In this document: one piece after another, positions 48,707 to 58,123 of the stretch
How positions within the stretch are numbered: the first letter of the stretch is position 1
Layout of the letters: each line of letters opens with the position of its first letter
Assembly (NCBI RefSeq): GCF_020805785.1
Contig: NZ_JAJGZV010000009.1
Location: 1-64,000 of the forward strand
DNA: 64,000 nt
Reading direction: 5' to 3'
DNA from: Flavobacterium chungbukense
GTDB taxonomy: Bacteria > Bacteroidota > Bacteroidia > Flavobacteriales > Flavobacteriaceae
The notes under the pieces: model-generated
Databases searched by the model: none
Told to the model about the DNA's origin: nothing
The model's input: the letters and a program-made list of their open reading frames with translations, nothing else
Program-made: the position numbers and the translations under genes

Positions 48707-49918
48707 TTACTTTTTCGCATTCGGATAAATTCCGATTCTATGCGTTCTCAAAATATAATTCGACAATTGTTTGCTGTTTGAAAGTTGAAAACTAATCGCG
48801 TTTGAAGCTTTTTTCGGCATATGGCATTCTACACAATTATCGGCTAATAATTTCTCAGGCATTGTTTTAAGCGTTGTTTCATTATGTTTTAAACCTTGAT
48901 GACAACTCATGCAGATTTTAGAATATGATGCCATATTTTTAGACGCATTTTCATGCGGGTTATGACACGTTATGCAATCCATTTTATCGCTTTTCATAAA
49001 ACATTTACTTTGCGCCATTAAGCGGAATTGATTTCCGTGAACATCAAATTTTGCGCTATCGGTAATATTTCTGTTTTCACGAAAAAACTCCGTTAAATTA
49101 TCTCCAGGCTTAAATTCAAAACGAGATCTTAATTTCATTCCGTCATTTCCCGAATGACACAATGCGCAAGCATCTAATTTTTGCTGACGATCTAATGTTT
49201 TATAACTTGTAATACTATTTGCAATCTTTACAGTTGGATTTTTTAAATGAAATTCGACGTGCTTTTTAGCTGGCCCGTGGCAACGTTCGCAGTCAATTCC
49301 GTAAACAATTGTTTTTTTGTTAATGATGTCTTCCACGTCCATAGACATGAAATTTTTCTCGGAAGAACTTTGCTCAACCATTTTGGAGCTAACATTAGAA
49401 CTGTGGCAAGCATAACAATCCTTAACAACCATTCGGTCAAAATAAGGTTTGTCAGCAGGAAATCCAGGACTTGTCGCCCAATTGTTTATAGAATGATAAA
49501 AGGAAAGCGGTAATTCGTAAGTGTTATTTTCTCTCCAATAAACAGAAGTTTGTGCGTGTTTGGTTCCAAATACAATTTCAAATTTATATTTTGCCGTTTC
49601 TTTTCCGTTTTTATATAAAACTTGGTACAAACTGTCGCCATGTTTTTCCATGACCAATTTGGTATTCTGATCGTAAATAAAAGTATGATTTTTAGAATCA
49701 AAATCTCCCGATACATTTTCTGATAATGCTGGAGCTGTAGCTTTAAAGTGAGAACTTTGAAATACCATGTCAGACTGTGTTTTATGACATTGTACACAGC
49801 TTTCTGAACCCGCAAAATCAGTTCCGCGCGGATCAATGTATTCTTCTGATTTGTTTTTGCAGCTGACAAAGAAAATTGTCAAAAGAATGTTGGTTAGTAG
49901 AAATACAGCTTTTTTCAT
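48707..49918 (-). CDS. seven-heme cytochrome c lipoprotein
   Basis: 403 residues from ATG 49918; the frame extends to a TTG at 49948 but the signal 'MKKAVFLLTNILLTIFFVSC' begins at the ATG and ends in a lipobox Cys. Seven C-x2-C-H heme sites are present (CVQCH, CYACH, CERCH, CALCH, CITCH, CMSCH, CVECH). The arrangement resembles the multiheme cytochromes of the NrfA/cytochrome c554 class found in Bacteroidota, and the protein would sit in the periplasm or outer membrane. No reductase partner is next to it, so the electron partner is unknown. Confidence 0.88.
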   Translation of the reverse strand: MKKAVFLLTNILLTIFFVSCKNKSEEYIDPRGTDFAGSESCVQCHKTQSDMVFQSSHFKATAPALSENVSGDFDSKNHTFIYDQNTKLVMEKHGDSLYQVLYKNGKETAKYKFEIVFGTKHAQTSVYWRENNTYELPLSFYHSINNWATSPGFPADKPYFDRMVVKDCYACHSSNVSSKMVEQSSSEKNFMSMDVEDIINKKTIVYGIDCERCHGPAKKHVEFHLKNPTVKIANSITSYKTLDRQQKLDACALCHSGNDGMKLRSRFEFKPGDNLTEFFRENRNITDSAKFDVHGNQFRLMAQSKCFMKSDKMDCITCHNPHENASKNMASYSKICMSCHQGLKHNETTLKTMPEKLLADNCVECHMPKKASNAISFQLSNSKQLSNYILRTHRIGIYPNAKK

Positions 49919-50001
49919 TGCTGTAAATATACTTTTTTTTGATTTCAATCAAAATATATTTCAATAATGAAAAATTGCTGTTAAAATATTTAGAATGTGT
50001 C

Positions 50002-50358
50002 TTAATTCATTCCAATGCCATAAATATATTCATCTAATTCAATTTTAAATAGAGAACCTTCAACCAAATCTTTAATTGACTTTAATTCGGTCATATTTAC
50101 AGCTAAATCTATTGAATTGCATGGGGTTTTTAATAAAAACTTATGGCAAGAATATTTCATTTCGCAAGCTTCGCAGCAAGCATTTTCAATCATACTGTCT
50201 TCTATTAAATCACAGAAAAGATTTAATTCCTGAACTGTAAAGTAAAATCCCGTTTCTTTAAAAACCAATTGAACTTTGTCTGAAATTGTTGTATTGTGGT
50301 CTTTCCAGTAAAACGCTATTCCAAAGTTATTATGATATATCTGTTCAATTTCTCTCAT
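50002..50358 (-). CDS. cysteine-rich small protein of unknown function
   Basis: 118 residues, cytosolic by lack of a signal. A Cys cluster 'ENACCEACEMKYSCHKFLLK' (about 59-78) could bind an iron-sulfur cluster or zinc. The N-terminal part 'HNNFGIAFYWKDHNTT' and the rest are not recognised. It lies upstream of the multiheme cytochrome gene in the same orientation (53-base gap), so joint transcription is possible. A long AT-rich spacer separates it from the gene at 50447. Confidence 0.6.
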   Translation of the reverse strand: MREIEQIYHNNFGIAFYWKDHNTTISDKVQLVFKETGFYFTVQELNLFCDLIEDSMIENACCEACEMKYSCHKFLLKTPCNSIDLAVNMTELKSIKDLVEGSLFKIELDEYIYGIGMN

Positions 50359-50446
50359 CGTAAATCCTTTTAATTCAACAAATATAAATATTATTTATAT
50401 TAATTCTAAATTAAAAAAATCATAAAAAAGAATAATTTTTTTCATT

Positions 50447-51310
50447 TTACTGACACATCGTGTTGAGGTAAAAAGTTAAGCTTTGTCCGCTTTTACTCCA
50501 ACCCGCCATATTTCGTTCTCTGTAAAAGCTGTTTTCTGTGGCAGACATTGCTGTAGAAATAGCAAAGAATTTACTTTTTTCAGTGCTTTTTACACTTTCT
50601 AGCCATTGAATAGTTACAGCAATATCGCCCATTTCTTTGTCCAGATAAATATCATATGGTTTTAAATCTACTGTAAACAAACCTAGTTTATTGTCTTTTA
50701 CTTCAAAAATGATTTCTTTTTCAATTAAAATTGTTGAAGGGAGACCGTTTTCAACTTTATAAAAATTCAATCTAAATTTTACCGATTTAAATTCGTTAGA
50801 AGTAATATTGAAATTGAAATCATTCAACTGACAATCTTTTTTGATTCGAAATTCCATTCCTCTTTCGCGACTCAAATAATCGTCGGCAGTTTTATCCAAA
50901 ACAGAAAAAAAATTGAAATGCATAAGTCCCAATCCTTTTGCACTTCGACCAAATTGTTTTGGCTTGGGTTTTTTGAAAGACACGACAACTTCTTTTAAAT
51001 TGTTTTCGGAAGGCGTCATTTTTACAACATTATTGTTAGATTTTAATTGACTCACTAAAACTTTCTTGGTTTCAAATCCAATATGAGAAAAAAGGATAGT
51101 GTCATTTGGATTTACTTTTTCATTAATTTTTAAAATGAAATTTCCTTCTTCGTTTGAAACCGTACCGACATTTTTATTAGAAATTCCGATATTGACGTAT
51201 TCTAAAGCGGCATTGTTTTGCGAATCTTGTATCTCGCCAGAAATATTATTTTCCTGCGCATAAATTCCGAAAAATAAAAACAAGAAAAGTAGAGTAGAGG
51301 TATATTTCAT
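50447..51310 (-). CDS. exported protein with carboxypeptidase-like regulatory domain
   Basis: 287 residues. Signal peptide ends near 'FFGIYAQENN'. Residues ~22-105 form the CarboxypepD_reg-like fold with 'ALEYVNIGISNKNVGTVSNE' and 'GNFILKI', the domain that opens many TonB-dependent receptors; here it stands with a C-terminal beta-sandwich-like region and no barrel. Likely an envelope-associated binding protein of unknown ligand. It follows the alpha/beta hydrolase gene (47-base gap) in the same direction. Confidence 0.75.
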   Translation of the reverse strand: MKYTSTLLFLFLFFGIYAQENNISGEIQDSQNNAALEYVNIGISNKNVGTVSNEEGNFILKINEKVNPNDTILFSHIGFETKKVLVSQLKSNNNVVKMTPSENNLKEVVVSFKKPKPKQFGRSAKGLGLMHFNFFSVLDKTADDYLSRERGMEFRIKKDCQLNDFNFNITSNEFKSVKFRLNFYKVENGLPSTILIEKEIIFEVKDNKLGLFTVDLKPYDIYLDKEMGDIAVTIQWLESVKSTEKSKFFAISTAMSATENSFYRERNMAGWSKSGQSLTFYLNTMCQ

Positions 51311-51357
51311 TCGGTTATTTTTTAAATAAAGAAATGAAATAAGATTAAATCAGAAAT

Positions 51358-52269
51358 CTATTTTAGCCAATTTTTAACATTTGAAAGAAATGCATTTTGT
51401 TGATCTACAAACAAATAATGAGAGCAATTGTCTAATAAAACAAAGTGATTTTTGCCAACAATTTCTTTTAGCGAAGTCAATTGATTAGTTGAAAAAATAC
51501 CATCTTGTTTTCCGTAAATTCCAAAAATAGGAATGCCAGAAGTTTTGATTTTCTTTAAAATTGGTCGGACATCAATATTATTTTGTCTTTCATTTTGATA
51601 AAAAAGCAAAGGCGCATTTTTATTCCGAATGTTGACTTTAAAAAATTCTTCAGCTTCATAATCGGCATATAATTTTTTAGATGCTGGAGTTGGATTTGGC
51701 ATTTTAAAAAAGCCATTTTCTCCAGCCAATTCAAAACATCCTTTTCTGTATTCGGCAGAATTTTTATCTAAATTTTCTACAGTGTTTATTCTTCTTAATT
51801 GTTCAGAATCTTTACTATATTTTTTCTTTAGCGTATCTAAAATATGATCGTAGGTTTCTTGCTGAGAGAATAATGCTCCTGCCAAAACTAGCGCATCAAC
51901 ATTTTGAGGATATTTGTTCGTATAAAGCGTAGCAACCAAACCTCCAAAACTATGACCAAGCAAAATAGCTTTTTTTAGATTGTATTTTTTATAAATGAAA
52001 TTTAAATCTTGAAAAGCTTCTTCGTAAGTAAATTTTGCACTTAGGTCTGTAGATCTTCCTTCACCTCTTCGGTCATATGCAATTACATAAAAACCTTGAT
52101 CGGCTAGTTTTTGCGCTGTTGTTCCTTCAAATAAGGTGGCGTTGCCGCTTGGACCGCCGTGAATAAAAATGATGGGTTTATTTTTCTCGTTTCCGTACGT
52201 TTTAATATAAATGTTTTGTCCATTTGCAAAAAGGGAAATTAAAAATAAAGAAATAAAAAGGGACTTCAT
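51358..52269 (-). CDS. secreted alpha/beta hydrolase
   Basis: 303 residues with a signal peptide 'MKSLFISLFLISLFANGQ'. Oxyanion motif 'IFIHGGPSGNATLF', 'YDRRGEGRSTDLS', the nucleophile elbow 'LLGHSFGGLVATLY' with Ser at about 106, and a late 'LLDNCSHYLFVDQQNAF' with the catalytic His. The 'HGGPSG' form is that of proline-iminopeptidase-like (S33) enzymes. Its start abuts the MFS stop with no gap, so it is co-transcribed with the transporter. Confidence 0.83.
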   Translation of the reverse strand: MKSLFISLFLISLFANGQNIYIKTYGNEKNKPIIFIHGGPSGNATLFEGTTAQKLADQGFYVIAYDRRGEGRSTDLSAKFTYEEAFQDLNFIYKKYNLKKAILLGHSFGGLVATLYTNKYPQNVDALVLAGALFSQQETYDHILDTLKKKYSKDSEQLRRINTVENLDKNSAEYRKGCFELAGENGFFKMPNPTPASKKLYADYEAEEFFKVNIRNKNAPLLFYQNERQNNIDVRPILKKIKTSGIPIFGIYGKQDGIFSTNQLTSLKEIVGKNHFVLLDNCSHYLFVDQQNAFLSNVKNWLK

Positions 52270-53553
52270 TTATTCCAGTTTATTATGATCATCCATATCT
52301 CGTTTTAGATCTAAATTTCTAAATGTCGGCGATTTTAGTGCTGTTACAATTACAGTTAAAAGCGTAACGCTTCCTCCAAAAACAACTGAAGTTACCGCGC
52401 CCATCAATTTAGCAGTTGCACCGCTTTCAAAAGCACCTAATTCATTCGAAGATCCAACAAAAATTGAATTTACTGCACCGACACGCCCACGCATATGATC
52501 TGGAGTTTTGAGCTGTAAAATCGTTTGGCGAATTACTACGGAAATTCCGTCTGCCAATCCGCTTAAAAATAAAGCGAAAACAGAAAGCCAGAAAGAAGTA
52601 GAAAGTCCGAACAAGATAATCGATAATCCAAAAACAAATATCGCTGCTAAAAGTTTCTTACCAGCATTTTGATATAAAGGCACATAGGCAGAAACTAGCA
52701 TTGTGATAAATGCTCCAACTGCTGGAGCGGCTCTTAAAATACCAAATCCTTCAGAGCCTACTTTTAAAATATCTTGAGCGAAAACCGGTAATAATGCTAC
52801 AGCACCACCAAAAAGAACCGCAATCATGTCAAGCGATAAAGCGCCTAAAACAATTTGGTTTTTGAATACAAACGTCAAACCTTCTGTAAGACTATCTTTT
52901 ATTGATTCTCCGATTTTCGGATTGATGATTGGTTTTGCACTGATTTGCGATAACGCAATTAGAGAAAGAATCGAGAATCCGAATACGAGACACATTGACC
53001 AATGAACGCCAATCCAGTTAATAGAGAAACCCGCAAGTGCTGGACCCATAACCGCTCCAATCTGCCAAACCGAACTGCTCCAAGTTGCCGCATTTGGATA
53101 TGCTTTTTTAGGAATAATTAACGATAGAAGAGAGAAAATAGTTGGCCCAAGAAATGCACGAACCAAACCTCCAAAAAATACTAAAGCATAAATAGAATAC
53201 AGAATCACATTTGAAGACCAACCGCCAACCACTTTTGGCCAAGTCAATAGAAATAGACCAAAACTGATTACCGAAAATCCTAAAATACATTTTACCAATA
53301 ATCCTTTCTTTTCTTTTTGGTCAACAATATGGCCTGCAAACAATGCCATCGAAACGGCTGGAATAACTTCCATTAAACCAATAATTCCTAACGAAAGCGG
53401 ATTTTTAGTTAAGCTGTAAACTTCCCATTCAATTACGATAAACTGCATCGACCAGGCAAAAACCATCGCAAATCGCAATAATAAAAACACGTTAAACTCT
53501 CTGTAACGCAATGCCTGATACGGATCAGGTTTGTTCGATTTAATCTCTTCCAT
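52270..53553 (-). CDS. major facilitator superfamily transporter
   Basis: 427-residue inner-membrane carrier with about 12 hydrophobic segments. It resembles the enterobactin-exporter/multidrug group in 'GLADGISVVIRQTILQLKTP' and 'DHMRGRVGAVNSIFVGSSNE', which hold the conserved Arg-rich loop. Its start overlaps the end of recJ by 14 bases and its stop abuts the hydrolase start, so recJ-MFS-hydrolase form one transcript. Substrate unknown. Confidence 0.85.
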   Translation of the reverse strand: MEEIKSNKPDPYQALRYREFNVFLLLRFAMVFAWSMQFIVIEWEVYSLTKNPLSLGIIGLMEVIPAVSMALFAGHIVDQKEKKGLLVKCILGFSVISFGLFLLTWPKVVGGWSSNVILYSIYALVFFGGLVRAFLGPTIFSLLSLIIPKKAYPNAATWSSSVWQIGAVMGPALAGFSINWIGVHWSMCLVFGFSILSLIALSQISAKPIINPKIGESIKDSLTEGLTFVFKNQIVLGALSLDMIAVLFGGAVALLPVFAQDILKVGSEGFGILRAAPAVGAFITMLVSAYVPLYQNAGKKLLAAIFVFGLSIILFGLSTSFWLSVFALFLSGLADGISVVIRQTILQLKTPDHMRGRVGAVNSIFVGSSNELGAFESGATAKLMGAVTSVVFGGSVTLLTVIVTALKSPTFRNLDLKRDMDDHNKLE

Positions 53554-55243
53554 CTGTTCTAATGTCTTTCAGCATAAGCTGAGTTGAAATAGTTCCGTTC
53601 CATTCATTTTCGGCGATGGTATAAGCCAGCTGAAACGGATTTTGATTTTTTGCTATGTCTAATTTTTTTCCGAGTCCAAAGCCAATCGCGGCAATTCCGT
53701 CGGAGTTATATTGTTTGACGAAAAGTCTTAAATGTTCTTCTTCTGCGCCTAGAGTTTTGGCATAACCACTGTCTTTTAAATCGCGAGTCATAAAAACTGG
53801 TGTCATATTTTGCGGTCCAAAAGGTTCAAATTGTTTTAAAATCCGAATTAGTTTTGGGGTAATGTCTGAGAAATCAATTTCGGCATCAATTTCGATTTCG
53901 GGAGTTCGCATTTCGGGCTTAATGGTTTCTTGTACACATTTCTCAAAAGCGTCTTTAAAAAGCTCATAATTCTCAGCTTTTAAAGTCATTCCTGCAGCAT
54001 ACATATGTCCTCCAAATTGCTCCAAATGTTCTGAACACGCATCGAGTGCATTGTAAACATCAAAACCTTTTACAGATCTTGCCGAAGCAGCATATTTATC
54101 GCCACTTTTGGTGAAAACTAAAGTTGGACGATAGTAAGTCTCAATTAATCTTGAAGCTACAATTCCGATAACGCCTTTGTGCCAATCTTCCTGAAAAACT
54201 ACGGTAGAAAAACGCTCTTCTTCATTATTTTGTAAAATTTGCTGAAAAGCTTCTTTAGTGATTTTTTTATCTAAATCTTTTCGGTCTGCATTGTATTGTT
54301 CTATTTCCGAAGCGAATTGCTGTGCTTGTTCAAAATTAAATTCTGTTAATAATTCGACAGCATGATTGCCATGTTTTATTCTTCCTGCTGCATTAATTCT
54401 AGGAGAAATGATGAAAACAACATCGGTAATATCTAGAACTTTCTTTTTTACCTGATGCACCAAAGCTTTAATTCCAGGTCTTGGTTCGCTATTAATAACC
54501 TTTAAACCAAAATAAGCCAAAACTCGGTTTTCTCCCGTAATCGGAACAATATCTGCTGCAATTGCTGTAGCAACCAAATCCAAATATGGAACTAAATCTT
54601 CAATAGTTTCATTTCGGTTTTGACCTAAAGCCTGAATTAATTTAAAACCAACACCACAACCGCACAATTCATCATACGGATAATTGCAATCTTCTCTTTT
54701 CGGATCTAAAACTGCCACAGCGTCTGGAAGAAATTCTCCAGGTCTATGGTGATCGCAAATAATAAAATCGATATTTTTTGCTTTAGCGTAAGCGATATGA
54801 TCAATCGATTTGATGCCGCAGTCGAGAGCGATAATTAAAGAAATTCCGTTGTCGTCTGCATAGTCAATTCCTTTATAAGAGATTCCGTAACCTTCATCGT
54901 AACGATCGGGAATATAAGTGGCAATATGAGGATAATATGATTTTAAATAAGAAGAAACTAAAGAAACCGCTGTTGTTCCATCAACATCATAATCACCAAA
55001 GACCATAATGTTTTCTTGATTTTCAACAGCTTGTTCGATTCTTGAAACAGCCTTGTCCATATCTTTCATCAAATATGGATCGTGAAGGTGTTCTAAAGAA
55101 GGACGGAAAAAATTTTTCGCATCTTCAAAAGTTTCAATACCACGCTGAATCAAAAGTGTTGCAACAAAATCTTCTACATTTAAAGCTTGCGCCAAATGTT
55201 TGATTTTATCTAAAGAAGGTTTTGGTTTTAAGGTCCAACGCAT
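53540..55243 (-). CDS. recJ: single-stranded-DNA-specific exonuclease
   Basis: 5'-3' exonuclease of recombination and repair. The DHH motifs are clear in the 567-residue protein: 'VFGDYDVDGTTAVSLVSSYL', 'YIPDRYDEGYGIS', 'LIIALDCGIKSIDHIAYAK', the eponymous 'FIICDHHRPGEFLPDAVAVL', and the DHHA1 domain 'GHMYAAGMTL'. The C-terminal OB-like part contains 'FEPFGPQNMTPVFMTRD'. First gene of an operon with the MFS transporter. Confidence 0.95.
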   Translation of the reverse strand: MRWTLKPKPSLDKIKHLAQALNVEDFVATLLIQRGIETFEDAKNFFRPSLEHLHDPYLMKDMDKAVSRIEQAVENQENIMVFGDYDVDGTTAVSLVSSYLKSYYPHIATYIPDRYDEGYGISYKGIDYADDNGISLIIALDCGIKSIDHIAYAKAKNIDFIICDHHRPGEFLPDAVAVLDPKREDCNYPYDELCGCGVGFKLIQALGQNRNETIEDLVPYLDLVATAIAADIVPITGENRVLAYFGLKVINSEPRPGIKALVHQVKKKVLDITDVVFIISPRINAAGRIKHGNHAVELLTEFNFEQAQQFASEIEQYNADRKDLDKKITKEAFQQILQNNEEERFSTVVFQEDWHKGVIGIVASRLIETYYRPTLVFTKSGDKYAASARSVKGFDVYNALDACSEHLEQFGGHMYAAGMTLKAENYELFKDAFEKCVQETIKPEMRTPEIEIDAEIDFSDITPKLIRILKQFEPFGPQNMTPVFMTRDLKDSGYAKTLGAEEEHLRLFVKQYNSDGIAAIGFGLGKKLDIAKNQNPFQLAYTIAENEWNGTISTQLMLKDIRTDGRD

Positions 55244-55322
55244 TTTTAATTTTAGATTGTTGATTTTAGATTTTAGATTTGAAAAATCAAAAATCGTTTA
55301 ATCAGGTAGGTAATTTTTTTTG

Positions 55323-55361
55323 CCACAGATTACATTGATTAAAAAGATTTCTAATCTGTGG
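55323..55361. repeat. CCACAGATTA interspersed inverted repeat, copy 1
   Basis: CCACAGATTA and TAATCTGTGG bracket an AT-rich loop in the spacer between recJ and the HopJ-like gene. Copies of the same words occur at 55826-55959 and 56709-56795. TTTAGAT heptamers sit next to it at 55250-55280. Confidence 0.55.
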
Positions 55362-55461
55362 TAGAAATATTCTGTTTCAATTTTGCCAAAGTTTTTAGAG
55401 TTCAGATTTTAAATAAAGTTGATTTAGTTAATCTAAAATCTACATTCTAAAATCTAAAATA

Positions 55462-55806
55462 TTACTTTGCTTCCAATGCATTTTCTTCAAACTGAATTCC
55501 GTCCCAACCTAAGTTGATGAAATTTCTAATATTTTGGTGGTTTGTTCCGTTTGGATCACCTAAAACTTCTTCAAAATAAAAAGCGCCGAAACAAGCTAAT
55601 GTTTCTTCTTTGCTTAGATTTTGCAATTTCGCGAAAGAAAATAATTTACAAGAACCAGAATTTTCGCCAGCTGCATTATGTTGTGTTCCGTTTTGAAAAG
55701 CAGTTGGAGTAAAGTTGTAGTTTTCTTCGATTACTGCAATAGTTTCAGGAAATGTGATTTGTGTTGGTGTTTGTTTTACTTTTTCTAAAAAGGATTGTAT
55801 GCTCAT
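55462..55806 (-). CDS. HopJ-type effector family protein
   Basis: 114 residues from ATG 55806, where the family N-terminus 'MSIQSFLEKVKQTPTQITFP' begins; the upstream in-frame codon at 55830 would add an ungainly leader. 'NYNFTPTAFQNG', 'AGENSGSCKLFSFAKLQNLS' and 'CFGAFYFEEVLGDPNGTNHQ' match the HopJ domain. The name comes from a plant-pathogen effector, but the family is widespread in non-pathogens and its role here is unknown. No secretion signal. Confidence 0.8.
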   Translation of the reverse strand: MSIQSFLEKVKQTPTQITFPETIAVIEENYNFTPTAFQNGTQHNAAGENSGSCKLFSFAKLQNLSKEETLACFGAFYFEEVLGDPNGTNHQNIRNFINLGWDGIQFEENALEAK

Positions 55807-55825
55807 GTTGATGGTTGTTTTTTTT

Positions 55826-55959
55826 GCCACAGATTAAAATGATTAAAAAGATTTTTTTGCCACGAATTGCACGAATTTCCACTAATTTAATTCGTGATAA
55901 TTGGTGTAATTCATGGCAAGCTTAAATATAATCTGTGTTAATCTGTGGAATCTGTGGCC
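55826..55959. repeat. GCCACAGATTAA / ATTCGTG inverted repeat, copy 2
   Basis: A longer member of the family at 55323: GCCACAGATTA at one end and TCTGTGGC at the other, with CACGAATT and AATTCGTG as a nested inner pair. Confidence 0.6.
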
Positions 55960-55970
55960 AATATTGTTTT

Positions 55971-56690
55971 TTATTCTTCTTCGTCCTTAGAATACTTACT
56001 TTTCTTGGCTTCTTTTTCTATTGTTTTTCCTGCAACAACAACCACAATTTCGCCTCGTGGTGCTGTTTTTTCAAAATGTGCGAGAACTTCTTTTGCGCTT
56101 CCGCGTACATTTTCTTCGTGTAATTTTGATAATTCTCTTGAAACGCAAACTTGTCTGTCTTCTCCAAAATATTGTACAAATTCAGCTAAAGTTTTAACGA
56201 GTTTATGTGGAGAAACGTATAAGATCATTGTTCGTGTTTCTTCGGCTAAAGCCAAAAAACGAGTTTGACGTCCTTTTTTATCAGGCAGAAAACCTTCAAA
56301 AATAAATTTGTCATTTGGGAGTCCGCTATTGACAAGAGCTGGAACAAAAGCCGTCGCACCTGGAAGACATTCAACTTCAATTTTATTTTCGACACAAGCG
56401 CGAGTCAATAAAAACCCTGGATCAGAAATTGCGGGAGTTCCAGCATCAGAAATTAAAGCGATAGTTTCGCCAGCTTTCAAACGTGCAATTAAGTTTTCGG
56501 TGGTTTTATGTTCGTTGTGCATATGATGGCTGTGCATGTGCGTGCCAATTTCAAAATGCTTCAAGAGTTTTCCGCTTGTTCGGGTGTCTTCCGCCAAAAT
56601 CAAATCGACTTCTTTTAAAACCCGAATGGCTCTAAAAGTCATGTCTTCAAGATTGCCAATTGGCGTTGGAACGATATATAATTTTGACAT
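55971..56690 (-). CDS. rsmI: 16S rRNA 2'-O-methyltransferase (C1402)
   Basis: SAM-dependent tetrapyrrole-methylase-fold enzyme of 239 residues. 'LYIVPTPIGNLEDMTFRAIR' at the N-terminus, 'ILAEDTRTSGKLLKHF', 'ALISDAGTPAISDPGFLL' and 'PGATAFVPALVNSGLPNDKF' are the family motifs. The C-terminal end is a Lys/Glu-rich tail. Flanked by repeats on both sides, with no operon partner. Confidence 0.95.
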   Translation of the reverse strand: MSKLYIVPTPIGNLEDMTFRAIRVLKEVDLILAEDTRTSGKLLKHFEIGTHMHSHHMHNEHKTTENLIARLKAGETIALISDAGTPAISDPGFLLTRACVENKIEVECLPGATAFVPALVNSGLPNDKFIFEGFLPDKKGRQTRFLALAEETRTMILYVSPHKLVKTLAEFVQYFGEDRQVCVSRELSKLHEENVRGSAKEVLAHFEKTAPRGEIVVVVAGKTIEKEAKKSKYSKDEEE

Positions 56691-56708
56691 ATTCTATTTT
56701 AATATTTA

Positions 56709-56795
56709 ACACGGATTGCACGAATTAACACAGATTCTAATTTTTTCGAAAATTGCACTAACAATAAATTCGTGTTAATCTGTGAAATTTGTGTT
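56709..56795. repeat. AACACGGATT / TTAATCTGTG inverted repeat, copy 3
   Basis: AACACGGATTGCACGAATTA and its partner AATTCGTGTTAATCTGTG fold back on each other in the spacer between rsmI and the acidic protein gene. Confidence 0.55.
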
Positions 56796-56802
56796 TTTAT
56801 TT

Positions 56803-57888
56803 TTATGAGAATTTCTTCTCGATAATTCCTAGAAAACGTTCTGCGTAATCGTCTTTTCCTTCCCAATTATTATAATCTGGTTTTACCATGTTTTCTATAA
56901 ATTCTTGAGCTTCAGCATAAGAATCAAAAGTCAATAACTGGTTTAAAACACGACTGTAATCTTCCGTGCTATTTCCAAAAAGATTTTTAGTAAAAGCAAT
57001 TCTATCATTTAAATCAATGTGAAAACCTCTTGCTAGTTTTTCATTTAAACTTACAGCTTTTGGTTGTGCCGGAGTTTCTAGAATAGCAGTTTCGACTTTT
57101 TTCTCTTCCTTTTTTTCTTCTTTGAAATCGTTAATCGAAGGAGTTTTCGCAGGAACAGCTTCAAAACTATCTACTTTTACAAATTGTGCATCGGCATAAT
57201 TCACTCCAAAATCTTCAAATAAAATGGTTGGTATTGGAGAAATTTCAGCTTTAGGTTCTTCTTTAATTTCTTCTTTGATTTCTTCTGTTTCTAATTCGAA
57301 AGCAGGTTTAAAATCTGGAATTGGTTTCAATTCGTTTACAGTTGTAAAAGAAAGTTCATCAATTTCATCTTTCGATTCTTCTGCCTTTTCGATTTCTTTT
57401 TCTGCTACAGGTTCAATGATTTCAGCAACAATTGGTTCCTCTGTTTTTTCTTCAACTGATTCAATAACCTCGGCAGCAATTGGTTCAGCTTCTTCTTCTT
57501 CAATAATTGGTTCAGCAACTTCAGCAGCGATAGGTTCTTCTATTTCTTCTTCAATTGTCTCAGGAATTTCAGCAACGATTTCTTCTGCAGCTTCTGGTTC
57601 GTAAGATTCCTCAAGTTCAATTATTCCTGATGTTTCTGGAGTTTTTATTTGAGGAAGAGCTTCGATTGTTTCTTCTTTATAGAAAATTGTTTCTAATTCT
57701 GAAGTAATATCGTTTTGTCCAATTGTTGGTTTTGCAGCGTCGAAATTCTCCTCTACAAATTTTAATACCGCTAATTTCTCGTATAATCTCTGAGTTTCAA
57801 GGTACAATTGATTGATATCGGATTTGTTCTTAAGTTTTAAAATTCGATGTGCAATGCTGATTAAATCGGCTTCCAATTTTTTTTTCAT
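56803..57888 (-). CDS. acidic low-complexity protein of unknown function
   Basis: 361 residues. An N-terminal helical domain ('KKLEADLISIAHRILKLKNK' to ~60) and a C-terminal domain ('AFTKNLFGNSTEDYSRVLNQ', 'FDSYAEAQEFIENMVKPDYN') flank ~170 residues of Glu/Ala/Pro/Ile-rich repeats such as 'EEEAEPIAAEVIES' and 'EEIEEPIAAEVAEP'. The linker is probably disordered. No signal peptide. The same organisation occurs in conserved Bacteroidota proteins of unknown function. The number of repeats may vary between strains. Confidence 0.72.
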   Translation of the reverse strand: MKKKLEADLISIAHRILKLKNKSDINQLYLETQRLYEKLAVLKFVEENFDAAKPTIGQNDITSELETIFYKEETIEALPQIKTPETSGIIELEESYEPEAAEEIVAEIPETIEEEIEEPIAAEVAEPIIEEEEAEPIAAEVIESVEEKTEEPIVAEIIEPVAEKEIEKAEESKDEIDELSFTTVNELKPIPDFKPAFELETEEIKEEIKEEPKAEISPIPTILFEDFGVNYADAQFVKVDSFEAVPAKTPSINDFKEEKKEEKKVETAILETPAQPKAVSLNEKLARGFHIDLNDRIAFTKNLFGNSTEDYSRVLNQLLTFDSYAEAQEFIENMVKPDYNNWEGKDDYAERFLGIIEKKFS

Positions 57889-58025
57889 AACTGTTGAAAT
57901 TATAGTGAATAAGGTATTTTAGTGTATTTGATGTCTGAATGCTTCTATTCTCCGGGAAATTCAAAAGATAATTTTTTATTTCTGTTAATAAGCTTTAGCC
58001 AATCTCCGATTTGATAAAAATTTTC

Positions 58026-58033
58026 TACTTTTG
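58026..58033 (+). promoter_or_regulatory. -7 element of the thymidine kinase gene
   Basis: TACTTTTG fits TAnnTTTG. The TTG inside it would be the start of an N-terminally extended frame, so its presence shows that frame is not used. Confidence 0.55.
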
Positions 58034-58123
58034 AAAAAATGTAAAACAACACATTTTTACGTCGATTTATTACCAGTACAAAGTAATAAAAACTATTCAT
58101 TTTTAAAGGCAGAAAAATACAAA

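Noticed and set aside
55945..56268. 107-residue plus-strand frame
   Set aside because: Antisense shadow of rsmI.
57224..57604. Ser-rich 126-residue plus-strand frame
   Set aside because: It is the antisense of the Glu/Ala-rich repeat tract of the 56803-57888 gene, where stop codons are rare by composition.
58031..58123. N-terminal extension of thymidine kinase from TTG 58031
   Set aside because: The TTG is part of the TACTTTTG promoter box, and the family N-terminus begins at ATG 58124.
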